Positions 7,075-14,960 of a DNA stretch of 64,000 nt are shown here, in pieces; within the stretch, counting starts at the first letter, position 1, and each line of letters starts with the position of its first letter. The translations under genes were made by a program, and so were the position numbers. Below the pieces are notes generated by a model that saw only the letters and a list, made by a program, of their open reading frames with translations, was not told where the DNA came from and did no database searches. This DNA comes from Alkalicoccobacillus porphyridii (GTDB lineage: Bacteria > Bacillota > Bacilli > Bacillales > Bacillaceae_D), in contig NZ_VLXZ01000004.1 in the NCBI RefSeq assembly GCF_007293315.1, positions 124,001 to 188,000 on the forward strand, in the 5' to 3' direction.

Positions 7075-7797
7075 TTATGGACGAACGCCGTAATAGATGA
7101 CGGTTCCTAGTGCTTTAAGGTTTGGATACCCACTTTGACGATACAATTCCACCACATGTTCACGATTATAAGGAACTCGATTTAAATGGAATCGATGTCT
7201 TCCTTCTTCAATATCTACAACTACATAAGAAGCAAGGGGGTGACCGTCAAATGGAAGACCAACACTACCCGTGTTAATGACACTTTTTCCGTGCATGGAA
7301 CGAACGTAAGGGATATGGGTATGACCATATATATAAATGTCTGCTTCATCTTTTTGCATAATCACATCTTCAATCTTTTGCGCATCATCTGCTGGCACAA
7401 CTTCGTATAAACTGTCAGGTGTGGCGTGAAATGCATGGATAATTGAATCTAACTCATCCAATAGAATTTCTTTTGGCAGTTGTATTAGATAGTCTAAATC
7501 TTCATCTGTAAGCCTTTGCAAAGTCCAGTTGCGTTCTTCGTTTAGCACTGCCAACGCATCTTCCGGAAATTCGCCATCACGAAATCCATCCGTTAACCAC
7601 TCATCGGCATTTCCTTTAATCACTTCAACATTTGATAACCCATGAATAATTTCAAGCACTCTCTTAGGTTCAGGCCCTCTAAAGCAAAGGTCACCTAATA
7701 TGTAGATCTTATCAATTTCCTGCTGGTTAAGCTCATTAAGTACAGCCTCAAGCGCAGTAGCATTTCCATGAATATCTGATAAAAAAGCAAGTTTCAT
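7075..7797 (-). CDS. Calcineurin-like metallophosphoesterase (YfcE/Metallophos_2 group)
   Basis: 240 aa with the two-metal signature in order: DIHGN (D8, H10), GDLCFRGP, GNADE, GHTHIP and GSVGLP. Single-domain enzymes of this group hydrolyse phosphodiesters or phosphomonoesters; the physiological substrate is unknown. The ATG at 7797 has AAGGAGG about 9 nt upstream on the minus strand. Single-gene unit with its own terminator. Confidence 0.88.
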   Translation of the reverse strand: MKLAFLSDIHGNATALEAVLNELNQQEIDKIYILGDLCFRGPEPKRVLEIIHGLSNVEVIKGNADEWLTDGFRDGEFPEDALAVLNEERNWTLQRLTDEDLDYLIQLPKEILLDELDSIIHAFHATPDSLYEVVPADDAQKIEDVIMQKDEADIYIYGHTHIPYVRSMHGKSVINTGSVGLPFDGHPLASYVVVDIEEGRHRFHLNRVPYNREHVVELYRQSGYPNLKALGTVIYYGVRP

Positions 7798-7938
7798 CTA
7801 GCCTTACCTCCTTTATTATATAGTGTAACAGAGAATAGCAAAAATTGCGTGCAGAAACCACCTATATAAGTGTATACAATTGTTTAACCTCCCAAAATTG
7901 TGTTAAAATCGGGCTGTATAAGGAAGGAGCAGATCAAT

Positions 7939-9072
7939 ATGAAAATTATATCAATAGAACCAACACCAAGTCCTAATACAATGAAATTAATTGTAAGTGA
8001 ACATATTAAAGGTGGTTCGCGTAATACATACCAAGCATCCAACTCTGCGGAAGCACCAGCCTTTATTCAAGAATTATTTTCGATAGAGGGAGTAAAATCG
8101 GTTTACCATGTGGCTGATTTTTTAGCGATTGATCGCCACCCTAAGGTAGATTGGAAAGTTATTCTGCCTAAAGTTCGAGAGGTTTTTGGAGAGGGCAGTG
8201 AAGAGTCTGTAGATGAAGAGACCAACCTCGATGGTTACGGTGAGGTCACAGTGCAGCTTCAAATGTTTAAAGACATTCCAATGCAAATAAAATTAACAGA
8301 TGGAGAACAGGAAAAAAGGGAAGGGCTACCTGAGCGTTTTGCCACAGCCATTGCCGCGGCGCAGCTGCCAGAGGACAATGTTGTGTTGGAAAGAAAATGG
8401 GTGGACCAGGGAGTACGATACGGAGAGCTTGATGTCATTGCTAAAGAGGTGGCGGAGGAAGTATCTGCTTCCTATCCGCAACGACGTTTAGATGCTTTAA
8501 TAAAAAGTGCCGTCAATCGTGACGAGAATCAGGTTTCAGCATTTGAGGATCGTTATACAGTCACGTTGGAGATGCTAGAAGATGAGGATTGGCGTAAGCG
8601 ATATGAAGCATTAGATCAAATGAATCCAAAGCTTTCGGACTTACCGGTATTAGAAAAGGCTCTAAACGATGAAAAAGCTTCGATCCGCAGATTAGCAGTA
8701 GTTTATCTCGGCATGCTAGAAGATGAGTCAATTCTTCCTTATTTATATCAAGCATTACAGGATCCATCGATCACCGTTAGAAGAACTGCGGGTGATTGTG
8801 TATCGGATCTTGGAGACCCAGCAGCGATTCCTGCTATGATTACATCCTTACAAGATAAAAGTAAACTGGTTCGCTGGAGAGCAGCTATGTTTTTATATGA
8901 AGAGGGAGACGAAACGGCTATCGATGCTTTAAAAGAAGCAGAGAAGGACGCTGAATTTGAAGTCGCTTTACAAGCCAAAATGGCTCTTGAACGAATAGAG
9001 GGTGGCGAAAAGGCGAAGGGCTCTGTTTGGAAGCAAATGACAGAAGCTAGGACTAATCGGGAGGAATCATAA
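7939..9072 (+). CDS. ypgR: CvfC/YpgR family protein: Nfu N-terminal-like domain plus HEAT repeats
   Basis: 377 aa from the ATG at 7939, which has AAGGAAGGAGC upstream; an in-frame codon at 7900 lacks one. Residues ~1-85 match the Nfu/NifU N-terminal scaffold fold (PTPSPNTMKLIV...FSIEGVKSVYHVADFL), the middle is the CvfC-type domain, and residues ~205-355 are HEAT repeats (LGMLEDESILPYLYQAL, AAIPAMI). It is the conserved virulence factor C family of firmicutes. A role in Fe-S or protein assembly is only inferred from the domains. It heads a four-gene operon, overlapping the next gene by 1 nt (TAATG). Confidence 0.85.
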   Translation: MKIISIEPTPSPNTMKLIVSEHIKGGSRNTYQASNSAEAPAFIQELFSIEGVKSVYHVADFLAIDRHPKVDWKVILPKVREVFGEGSEESVDEETNLDGYGEVTVQLQMFKDIPMQIKLTDGEQEKREGLPERFATAIAAAQLPEDNVVLERKWVDQGVRYGELDVIAKEVAEEVSASYPQRRLDALIKSAVNRDENQVSAFEDRYTVTLEMLEDEDWRKRYEALDQMNPKLSDLPVLEKALNDEKASIRRLAVVYLGMLEDESILPYLYQALQDPSITVRRTAGDCVSDLGDPAAIPAMITSLQDKSKLVRWRAAMFLYEEGDETAIDALKEAEKDAEFEVALQAKMALERIEGGEKAKGSVWKQMTEARTNREES

Positions 9073-9296
9073 TGTCAATTGAACAGGAATTATTAAATGA
9101 ATTTGAAGCAAAGGAACTTACTGATTTACTTGAGATGATGGAGGATGCTAAGGTAGGGGACCTCAAAGAGGTAGAGCTTGTAGAATCAATTGGCCTTCTA
9201 TATGACCAAGAATTAAATCAAAAGCTGCTGAAGTGGCTAGAGGAGCAAGGAGTGGAACTCGTTTATGTGACGGACGATGAGGAAGACGAAGGATGA
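9072..9296 (+). CDS. Small acidic protein, possibly sigma region 1.1-like
   Basis: 74 aa, strongly acidic, mostly helical. It ends WLEEQGVELVYVTDDEEDEG, a beta-wing plus acidic tail resembling the end of sigma-70 region 1.1 folds. I do not recognise a named family. Start overlaps the ypgR stop (TAATG) and its stop overlaps the ydbS start (ATGAGA at 9293), so it is translationally coupled on both sides. Confidence 0.65.
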   Translation: MSIEQELLNEFEAKELTDLLEMMEDAKVGDLKEVELVESIGLLYDQELNQKLLKWLEEQGVELVYVTDDEEDEG

Positions 9297-9769
9297 GAGA
9301 GGCTCCTTCTAATCGGCTCTCAAAGAAATCAATAACGATTTGGCGAATTCAACGAAGCTTTGAAGGATTGTTTATTTTACTCCTACCAGTAGGATTTCTA
9401 ATTCTTCAACGCTTTATCGAATTACCTTCGTGGATTCTATATGTGTTAGTAGCTGTTTTTATCCTTTATATTTTGGCCTTTATTATCATTTGGCCGCCTA
9501 TCCAATGGCGGAGATTTCGCTATCAGGTACATGAGCAGGAAATTGATATTCAACAAGGGGTGCTCATTGTCCGGCGTACCCTGGTTCCAATGACAAGAAT
9601 TCAGCATGTTGAGACGGAACAGGGACCAATCTTACGTCGTTATAAGATGGCATCAGTAGAAATTCAAACAGCAGCTACCACTCATCGTATTCCTGTCCTG
9701 CCTATTGAAGAAGCAGATCAACTAAGGGATCAGATTGCCAGATTGGCAGCGGTGGCCATTGATGAATAA
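9293..9769 (+). CDS. ydbS: YdbS-like membrane PH-domain protein
   Basis: 158 aa with two transmembrane helices at ~25-43 and ~47-69, then a bacterial PH (DUF304) domain: a YQVHEQEIDIQQGVLIVRR strand pattern and RIQHVETEQGPILRR. In B. subtilis YdbS and YdbT act as a pair, reported to counter peptide antibiotics of the lantibiotic type. Coupled to the previous gene by a 4-nt overlap and followed by ydbT with an 8-nt overlap. Confidence 0.85.
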   Translation: MREAPSNRLSKKSITIWRIQRSFEGLFILLLPVGFLILQRFIELPSWILYVLVAVFILYILAFIIIWPPIQWRRFRYQVHEQEIDIQQGVLIVRRTLVPMTRIQHVETEQGPILRRYKMASVEIQTAATTHRIPVLPIEEADQLRDQIARLAAVAIDE

Positions 9770-11228
9770 TCTTAAAAGGCTTCATCCTTCCGCACTGCTG
9801 ATCTCTTTTTTGACAGCGGTTAAAAACGCCATTATCCCGATTATTGCTATATTTTTTATTAGTTCCGATGATTCACATTTACGCTTCGCCTGGATAGCCA
9901 TTCTTGCTTTAACCATTATAAGCTCTGTGTTAACGTGGCTTACATTTTACTATCGTCTGCAAGAAGGTCAGCTTTATATTCAAAAAGGGATCTTTGTGAA
10001 GAAGAAGAAATACATTCAAAAACAGCGGGTTCAAAGTATTGATATTACAGCAGGTGTGCTCCAACGACTATTTGGAATGGTGAGTGTCGAAATTGAAACA
10101 GCCGGTGGTGGGCCAGAGGCTGAAGCAAGATTAACAGCGGTCACAAAAGCCGAAGCCGAAGCCATACGTAAAGAGCTACTTGAAAGACGCTCTGAGCTAA
10201 AAACGGAAGATGAACATGGGGAGATAGAGCAGGATCAAGAAGAGCAATCATCCACCTATGTTCCGGAAAAGACATGGGAGCTTGGGACCGAACGCTTAAT
10301 TGCAATGGCTCTAACATCCAGCGGTGTAGGACTCATATTCTCAGCCGTTGGCGCATTATTTGGACAGTTTTATCAATTTATTCCGAATAATTGGTTGGAT
10401 AACACATTTGGTTTTGTGACCCAGGTTGGTTTTTCAATGGTGCTAGCCTTTATTGGAATAGCCTTTCTTGCTTTATTAGTGTCATGGGCCTTATCTAGCG
10501 TATTTGCCATCATTAAATATGGTGGATTTAAAATTGAACACTTTGGAAAAGAGCTTGTTATCTCCAGAGGTTTGCTTGAAAGGCGTCAACTAACTTTGCA
10601 ATTGAATCGGATCACAAGTGTCAGGCTTGTTCAGAATATACTCCGCCAGCCCCTTGGGTTCGTATCGGTATATGTGGAAAGTGCAGGGGGAGGCACTAAG
10701 GATGAACAAGCTTCAACTCTACTCATTCCTCTAGTCAAAAAATCCGATTTACACACAGTGTTAGCTGAAATCTTGCCTGACTATTCATTTGAAAAACAGT
10801 ACACTTCGTTACCTCAGCGCGCATTATGGAGGTTATTGGTTCGTTATACGGCTTTTCCAATCATAATAACTGGAGTGGCCATTTATTTCTTCTCGCCATT
10901 TGGATATTTGGGGATACTTCTTATTGCCTTATGCGCAATGCTTGCCTGGTTAACCTATAAAGCGGGTGGATCGGGTTCCTATCAAGATTTTATGTACATT
11001 CGCTATCGTACCTTTAGTCTAATAGAAGTGATGGCTCCAAGGTGGAAGGTGCAGGCTGCTGAAACAAGTGAATCGTTTTTACAATCATGGCAGGGTCTGG
11101 CCACATATAAAGTTACCGTGCAATCAAGTATCTCAGGTAAAGCCTTTTTTCTAAGTGATCTATCAAGAGAAGAAGGAGATCGAATGCTACAGTGGTATTC
11201 ATATGCAGAAAAAAAAGATGAGCTATAA
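9762..11228 (+). CDS. ydbT: YdbT-like multi-PH-domain membrane protein
   Basis: 488 aa from ATG 9762, inside the end of ydbS. It contains three PH (DUF304) units, each ending in a 'R(I/V)QS(I/V)...G...VETAGGG' motif (e.g. VEIETAGGG ~110, VYVESAGGG ~305), separated by paired membrane helices (~15-55, ~190-250, ~365-405). This is the normal architecture for YdbT. It forms the membrane partner of YdbS. A terminator follows directly. Confidence 0.87.
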   Translation: MNNLKRLHPSALLISFLTAVKNAIIPIIAIFFISSDDSHLRFAWIAILALTIISSVLTWLTFYYRLQEGQLYIQKGIFVKKKKYIQKQRVQSIDITAGVLQRLFGMVSVEIETAGGGPEAEARLTAVTKAEAEAIRKELLERRSELKTEDEHGEIEQDQEEQSSTYVPEKTWELGTERLIAMALTSSGVGLIFSAVGALFGQFYQFIPNNWLDNTFGFVTQVGFSMVLAFIGIAFLALLVSWALSSVFAIIKYGGFKIEHFGKELVISRGLLERRQLTLQLNRITSVRLVQNILRQPLGFVSVYVESAGGGTKDEQASTLLIPLVKKSDLHTVLAEILPDYSFEKQYTSLPQRALWRLLVRYTAFPIIITGVAIYFFSPFGYLGILLIALCAMLAWLTYKAGGSGSYQDFMYIRYRTFSLIEVMAPRWKVQAAETSESFLQSWQGLATYKVTVQSSISGKAFFLSDLSREEGDRMLQWYSYAEKKDEL

Positions 11229-11244
11229 TTGCTCATCTTTTTTA
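11211..11244. terminator. Bidirectional terminator between ydbT and the convergent gene
   Basis: AAAAAAGATGAGC...GCTCATCTTTTTT, a symmetrical hairpin flanked by A and T runs; it overlaps the ydbT stop. Confidence 0.88.
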
Positions 11245-11256
11245 GTCCAGTCCTCA

Positions 11257-12255
11257 TTATTTTGAAAAAGCGTTAGAGTAGAAGACAACTGAGCGCTGTC
11301 CTTTATCTGTTGTAAATTCAAATCGGTCATAAATTTGATCTTCTTTATCTTTATATAATGTCCGATCAAAATGGTGTTGTACGAGCACATATAATTCCGG
11401 GCTACTAAATGTTAAAAAGCTGACTCCTTTAAAGCTTTGCGTATTCTGGCTACCTAGTAACTGATTAAGTAAAGCATTATGACAATGGGAGAGGTCTTCA
11501 TCAGTCATACCAAATGCTTGAAGACTGTTATGAAAAGCACTCAACGCAGCTGGTTCCAGCTCATTTTTCCAGATGAAATATGGATTAAACTGTTGTTCAT
11601 CCATATAAAACACGTCTCCCTCTTTAGCGGTAAAACGCTGACCCTCGTGACTAACAAAGACGCCATTAGCTTCGTATCTTCCTTTATACCAAGAAGAATG
11701 ATGATTCCACGCAAACTCAAAAGTAGACCCTGAAAGTGGAAGGATTTCACCATAATCATTAATAAAATAAAAAGAAGAATCGTTTGATTGTAGTGTATAT
11801 TTAGCCATCTTCTCAAACTCATGGCTTTGTGGTTTATGAGGTCGATCTGGTCTTTGCTTAACGGCTTTTAACTTACTCATATATTGTTCTAATGTCTCGA
11901 GAAGCTCCACTTGATCACCAGGGTTCTTTTTTAACTCCTGGTATTTCTTTCGAAGACTGCTGGCAATGGATTGCGAAAATGATTCATTGTGTATATGAGC
12001 GGGTGCTAAAGCAATCTTATTACCTGTAACAATAGCTACTTGTGCATCTTTAAATTTCATTTTGTTTACATTAATTTGACCTTTGCTAATGATATGCTGA
12101 GGAAGAGTAAGCACAGAAAGTATTCTAACTTTGCCTTTCCAAGGACGCTTTGGTTCAGTCATTACTTCAAGTAATTCTCCTATATAGCGACCTTCATCTC
12201 CCTCATTAATAACCACTTTTTTACCTATCGCTTTCTGTGCCTGTACTCGGTCCAT
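11257..12255 (-). CDS. Hypothetical protein, probable DUF2777 family
   Basis: 332 aa from ATG 12255, preceded by AAGGTGAGGG; an upstream GTG at 12267 has no ribosome site. The N-terminus (IGKKVVINEGDEGRYIGEL and PWKGKVRILSV) looks like a small beta-barrel of KOW/SH3 type. The rest is soluble with many aromatic residues (WNHHSSWYKGRY, HHFDRTLYKD). I associate this pattern with Bacillus DUF2777 proteins of unknown function, from memory and not checked. Single gene on the minus strand. Confidence 0.6.
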   Translation of the reverse strand: MDRVQAQKAIGKKVVINEGDEGRYIGELLEVMTEPKRPWKGKVRILSVLTLPQHIISKGQINVNKMKFKDAQVAIVTGNKIALAPAHIHNESFSQSIASSLRKKYQELKKNPGDQVELLETLEQYMSKLKAVKQRPDRPHKPQSHEFEKMAKYTLQSNDSSFYFINDYGEILPLSGSTFEFAWNHHSSWYKGRYEANGVFVSHEGQRFTAKEGDVFYMDEQQFNPYFIWKNELEPAALSAFHNSLQAFGMTDEDLSHCHNALLNQLLGSQNTQSFKGVSFLTFSSPELYVLVQHHFDRTLYKDKEDQIYDRFEFTTDKGQRSVVFYSNAFSK

Positions 12256-12370
12256 GGCCACCCTCACCTTTTTAAACTCTTTAATTTAACCTCTATGGTT
12301 TTCTTTCCTATTCACGTGTTGATTATAGTCTATTATGCCAATTGCCATTTAAAATCGCAAGAGAAGGAAC

Positions 12371-12419
12371 AAAAAAACACGAGCTAATTTAATTGATTTA
12401 GCCGTGTCTTTTCTCTTTT
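12371..12419 (-). terminator. Terminator after the xpaC-like gene
   Basis: ACACG-GCTAA...TTAGC-CGTGT-type stem with flanking A/T runs on both strands, immediately downstream of the minus-strand operon. Confidence 0.7.
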
Positions 12420-13332
12420 AGTCCGGTTGGTTTCCATATCTTTTTGATTGGAGACGAATCAGATGATTCATGTGCTCCAGACGAACCTCTTCAAGGTATT
12501 TTGTGTATGTGATAAGTGTTAACTCCATTTTTGATAAAGAAACAAACACATTTTCTTTTTGTTCCAGCTGGTGCTTTAAAGATAGACTTAAGTACATGTT
12601 CAATAATTTTGGAATATCTTCCCGCAGCATCCTTCTAACGGTATGCCTTTGTTCAAAATCAAGAAAATGAAAATCGCTTTGTAGCTTTTGAACATGTTGA
12701 GTGATGCGTAGCAAGCGATTTTCAATCATCCCATCAATTGAAAAATGCCTGATCGTTTCTACATATCTTTTGCTTTCCTCCACTAACAGTCTAATATCAT
12801 CCGTATAAGAAGCGCTCAGTTGCTTTTCTTGATTTGAAAGAAGCTCAAGGGAGGTTTTTACCTGTTTGCCCCCATGCACATAAGCTTGATCCAGCCTATA
12901 AATTTGATAAAATACCCCTCTGAATTGAGGGGAGTCTTTTAAACTACGTACATGGGAGCGCCCGTCTTTTAGAAAATGGATGGTTGCCTCTTTAAAAGCG
13001 GCCACGCCATTTTCCTCTTTTACATATTTACGGTAGCACGAGATCGTGATTCGCTTATGAACGGGGGAGCTTGAATAGCGAGAATCCTGAATAAAAAGTT
13101 TGATTTGCTTATAATTGATACGTAATTTTATCGTCCACTCTTTTTGTTTGCGCCTGAGATTTCTTTTTTGATTTCGTCCATCTGCTTTATCAACCAATTT
13201 TGATAGAAAGCGTTCTGTATCAGCAATAAGGCGGGACGTCGTATCATCGCTTAGCAGATGTTCATCTATTGGTTTTTTGTGAGATGGGATGAAAAACCGC
13301 ATGAATGCAGAATCCTGCATAGATTTCAGCAT
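12418..13332 (-). CDS. XpaC-like protein (partner of TelA)
   Basis: 304 aa, basic and helical, with no transmembrane segment at the N-terminus. The last ~130 residues (MIENRLLRITQHVQ... MLREDIPKLLNMYLSL ... LEEVRLEHMNHLIRLQ) follow the pattern of the XpaC C-terminal helical domain, and the gene sits directly downstream of telA as xpaC pairs with yaaN in B. subtilis. It is longer than classical XpaC (~200 aa), so this is a variant. AAGGAGGAATACTCG precedes the ATG. The hydrolase activity in the family name is not evident here. Confidence 0.55.
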   Translation of the reverse strand: MLKSMQDSAFMRFFIPSHKKPIDEHLLSDDTTSRLIADTERFLSKLVDKADGRNQKRNLRRKQKEWTIKLRINYKQIKLFIQDSRYSSSPVHKRITISCYRKYVKEENGVAAFKEATIHFLKDGRSHVRSLKDSPQFRGVFYQIYRLDQAYVHGGKQVKTSLELLSNQEKQLSASYTDDIRLLVEESKRYVETIRHFSIDGMIENRLLRITQHVQKLQSDFHFLDFEQRHTVRRMLREDIPKLLNMYLSLSLKHQLEQKENVFVSLSKMELTLITYTKYLEEVRLEHMNHLIRLQSKRYGNQPD

Positions 13333-13368
13333 CGAGTATTCCTCCTTATGCCAGTGCCCAGATGACGT

Positions 13369-14382
13369 TTATTTTCCAATCAGCTTTGTTTTCATTTCTT
13401 TATTCAGCTCATCCATTTCAATAATAAATTGCTTTCCGCTTTTTACGATGCGCTCATTTGATTGCTCTGTTAGTTCAATAGCATCAAACACATCTTGATA
13501 TGCTTTACGGAATGCATCAAGTGCAATAGCTGGTTCTTCAAGTGTTTTAAGGGTTTGCTCAGTATTTTGTTTAAGAAGGGCTGCATTTGAAAGTAACATA
13601 GATTCAGTCGCTTCATTCACGTTACGAACAGCTTTTATGACCTTTTGTTGATTGTTTAACGCAAGCTGAATAGAAGCGGTAACAGTGATAATATTTTTGG
13701 TCATCGTAATTGCATTAAAAATCGCTTCTTCAAGTTTTTCGTTGTTTTCAATAATTAAGTCCACAGATGCTAGTGATTGCTGAAGGACCATCACAGCCTG
13801 TGACATATTCTTAATGCGAGTGGTGATTTTTACCTGACCCTTTTTTAATTCGTTCGGGTTATCTTTCCACTCTTCAGATGTCATTTCTTGCTCAAGAAGA
13901 GTGTGTAATTCATTTCCGTGTTGTATTTGGGTATTCAGTTTCTCAATTCTTTCTCTAGCTATACCCTTTAATTGTACAAGCATCACATTATCTTCTTCTA
14001 ATTTGTCTTTTCCACTTAATAAACCTTCAATAATATGATCAACTTGAGCTTCAACCGTTTGATATTTCTTAGCATATTGTTCAACTGGATTTCGTCGTAG
14101 CACCTTGTCAAACCATTTTTTAACTTGACCATCTTTAAGGTAATCAGGCTCAAGCATGGCCACCATTTCACGCAATTCATGCAATTGGTTTGGTAGGGCA
14201 TTTGAATCGTCTCCCATCATTTCTCGAACAGGGCGCTTTAAGGCTTCAAGAGATTCACCAGCTTCACGCTGTTCTTCCTCACCTAACGATTGTAGAGATT
14301 CAAGAAGGCTATTCATATCTTCATCTTGTTTGTATTTTTTAATTACTTCAGATGGCATGGATGCCGATTGTTGTTCACTCAT
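13369..14382 (-). CDS. Toxic anion resistance protein, TelA/YaaN family
   Basis: 337-aa almost wholly helical protein of the TelA (pfam05816) family. Diagnostic stretches are PNELKKGQVKI, a repeated LE..I.NAI..T.NI segment near residue 215, and a QLALNNQQKVIKAVRNVNE core. Members are linked to tellurite, colicin and cell-envelope stress resistance; mechanism unknown. AGGAGGTTAATG precedes the ATG. It heads a two-gene operon driven by a sigma-W type promoter. Confidence 0.88.
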   Translation of the reverse strand: MSEQQSASMPSEVIKKYKQDEDMNSLLESLQSLGEEEQREAGESLEALKRPVREMMGDDSNALPNQLHELREMVAMLEPDYLKDGQVKKWFDKVLRRNPVEQYAKKYQTVEAQVDHIIEGLLSGKDKLEEDNVMLVQLKGIARERIEKLNTQIQHGNELHTLLEQEMTSEEWKDNPNELKKGQVKITTRIKNMSQAVMVLQQSLASVDLIIENNEKLEEAIFNAITMTKNIITVTASIQLALNNQQKVIKAVRNVNEATESMLLSNAALLKQNTEQTLKTLEEPAIALDAFRKAYQDVFDAIELTEQSNERIVKSGKQFIIEMDELNKEMKTKLIGK

Positions 14383-14427
14383 ATCATTAACCTCCTAATG
14401 AAGATGACTATTTATCTGCTTGCTTTG

Positions 14428-14455
14428 TATACGTATAATGTTGAAAAATGTTTCA
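14428..14455 (-). promoter_or_regulatory. Sigma-W (ECF) type promoter of telA-xpaC
   Basis: Reading the minus strand: -35 TGAAAC (14455-14450), a 16-nt spacer, then -10 CGTATA (14433-14428). This is an exact match to the sigma-W pattern TGAAAC-N16-CGTA. In B. subtilis, from memory, yaaN-xpaC is a sigma-W target, which fits. Confidence 0.75.
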
Positions 14456-14860
14456 AATGTGAATGCAAACACGTATCAACACCTTTTATTATGAAGGAAT
14501 TATCGTCGCTTGACAATCATTCTAGAGGCGGATAAAGGCGATTGATAACGGATTCTTGCTTTTCACTACACGAATACAAGATTATTTGATAAAATAACCC
14601 ATAACCCTCATTGGCGAAACTATAGCAGAGCAATCAATCTTAATTGAGAGAAACTGAATGTTTTTGATAGGATGTCAGGGAATGTTCGTCTATAGACAGA
14701 TGTCTTTTGCTCACGTACATATGTCCGTACGTATATATTCATGCATTATATGTTATATTTATGCGATGGCAACAAATATCATTTCTGTATCCTGTTAAAA
14801 GGATAGTAAGTAAGATGCTATTAGCTAGTAGAGTAAAAAGAAATGTAGGCTGTCTGTAAG
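14456..14860. other. Long intergenic region upstream of gltA with no gene
   Basis: No coding frame with a ribosome site is apparent. An inverted repeat ACGTAC-N8-GTACGT lies at about 14713-14732 and might be an operator. No gltC-type regulator gene adjoins gltA here. The gltA promoter candidate follows at 14862. Confidence 0.4.
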
Positions 14861-14861
14861 T

Positions 14862-14890
14862 TTGCCGAAATGTCAGAATAATGATAGTAT
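14862..14890 (+). promoter_or_regulatory. Candidate sigma-A promoter of gltA
   Basis: TTGCCG (14862-14867), 17-bp spacer, TAGTAT (14885-14890), about 70 bp before the gltA start. Correct geometry with moderate hexamer matches. Confidence 0.5.
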
Positions 14891-14960
14891 ACGTGTATAT
14901 TAACTCGAGGTTTGTTGGGGAGAGTTGATGACATAACTTTTTGGAGAGAGGTGGGTGCCT

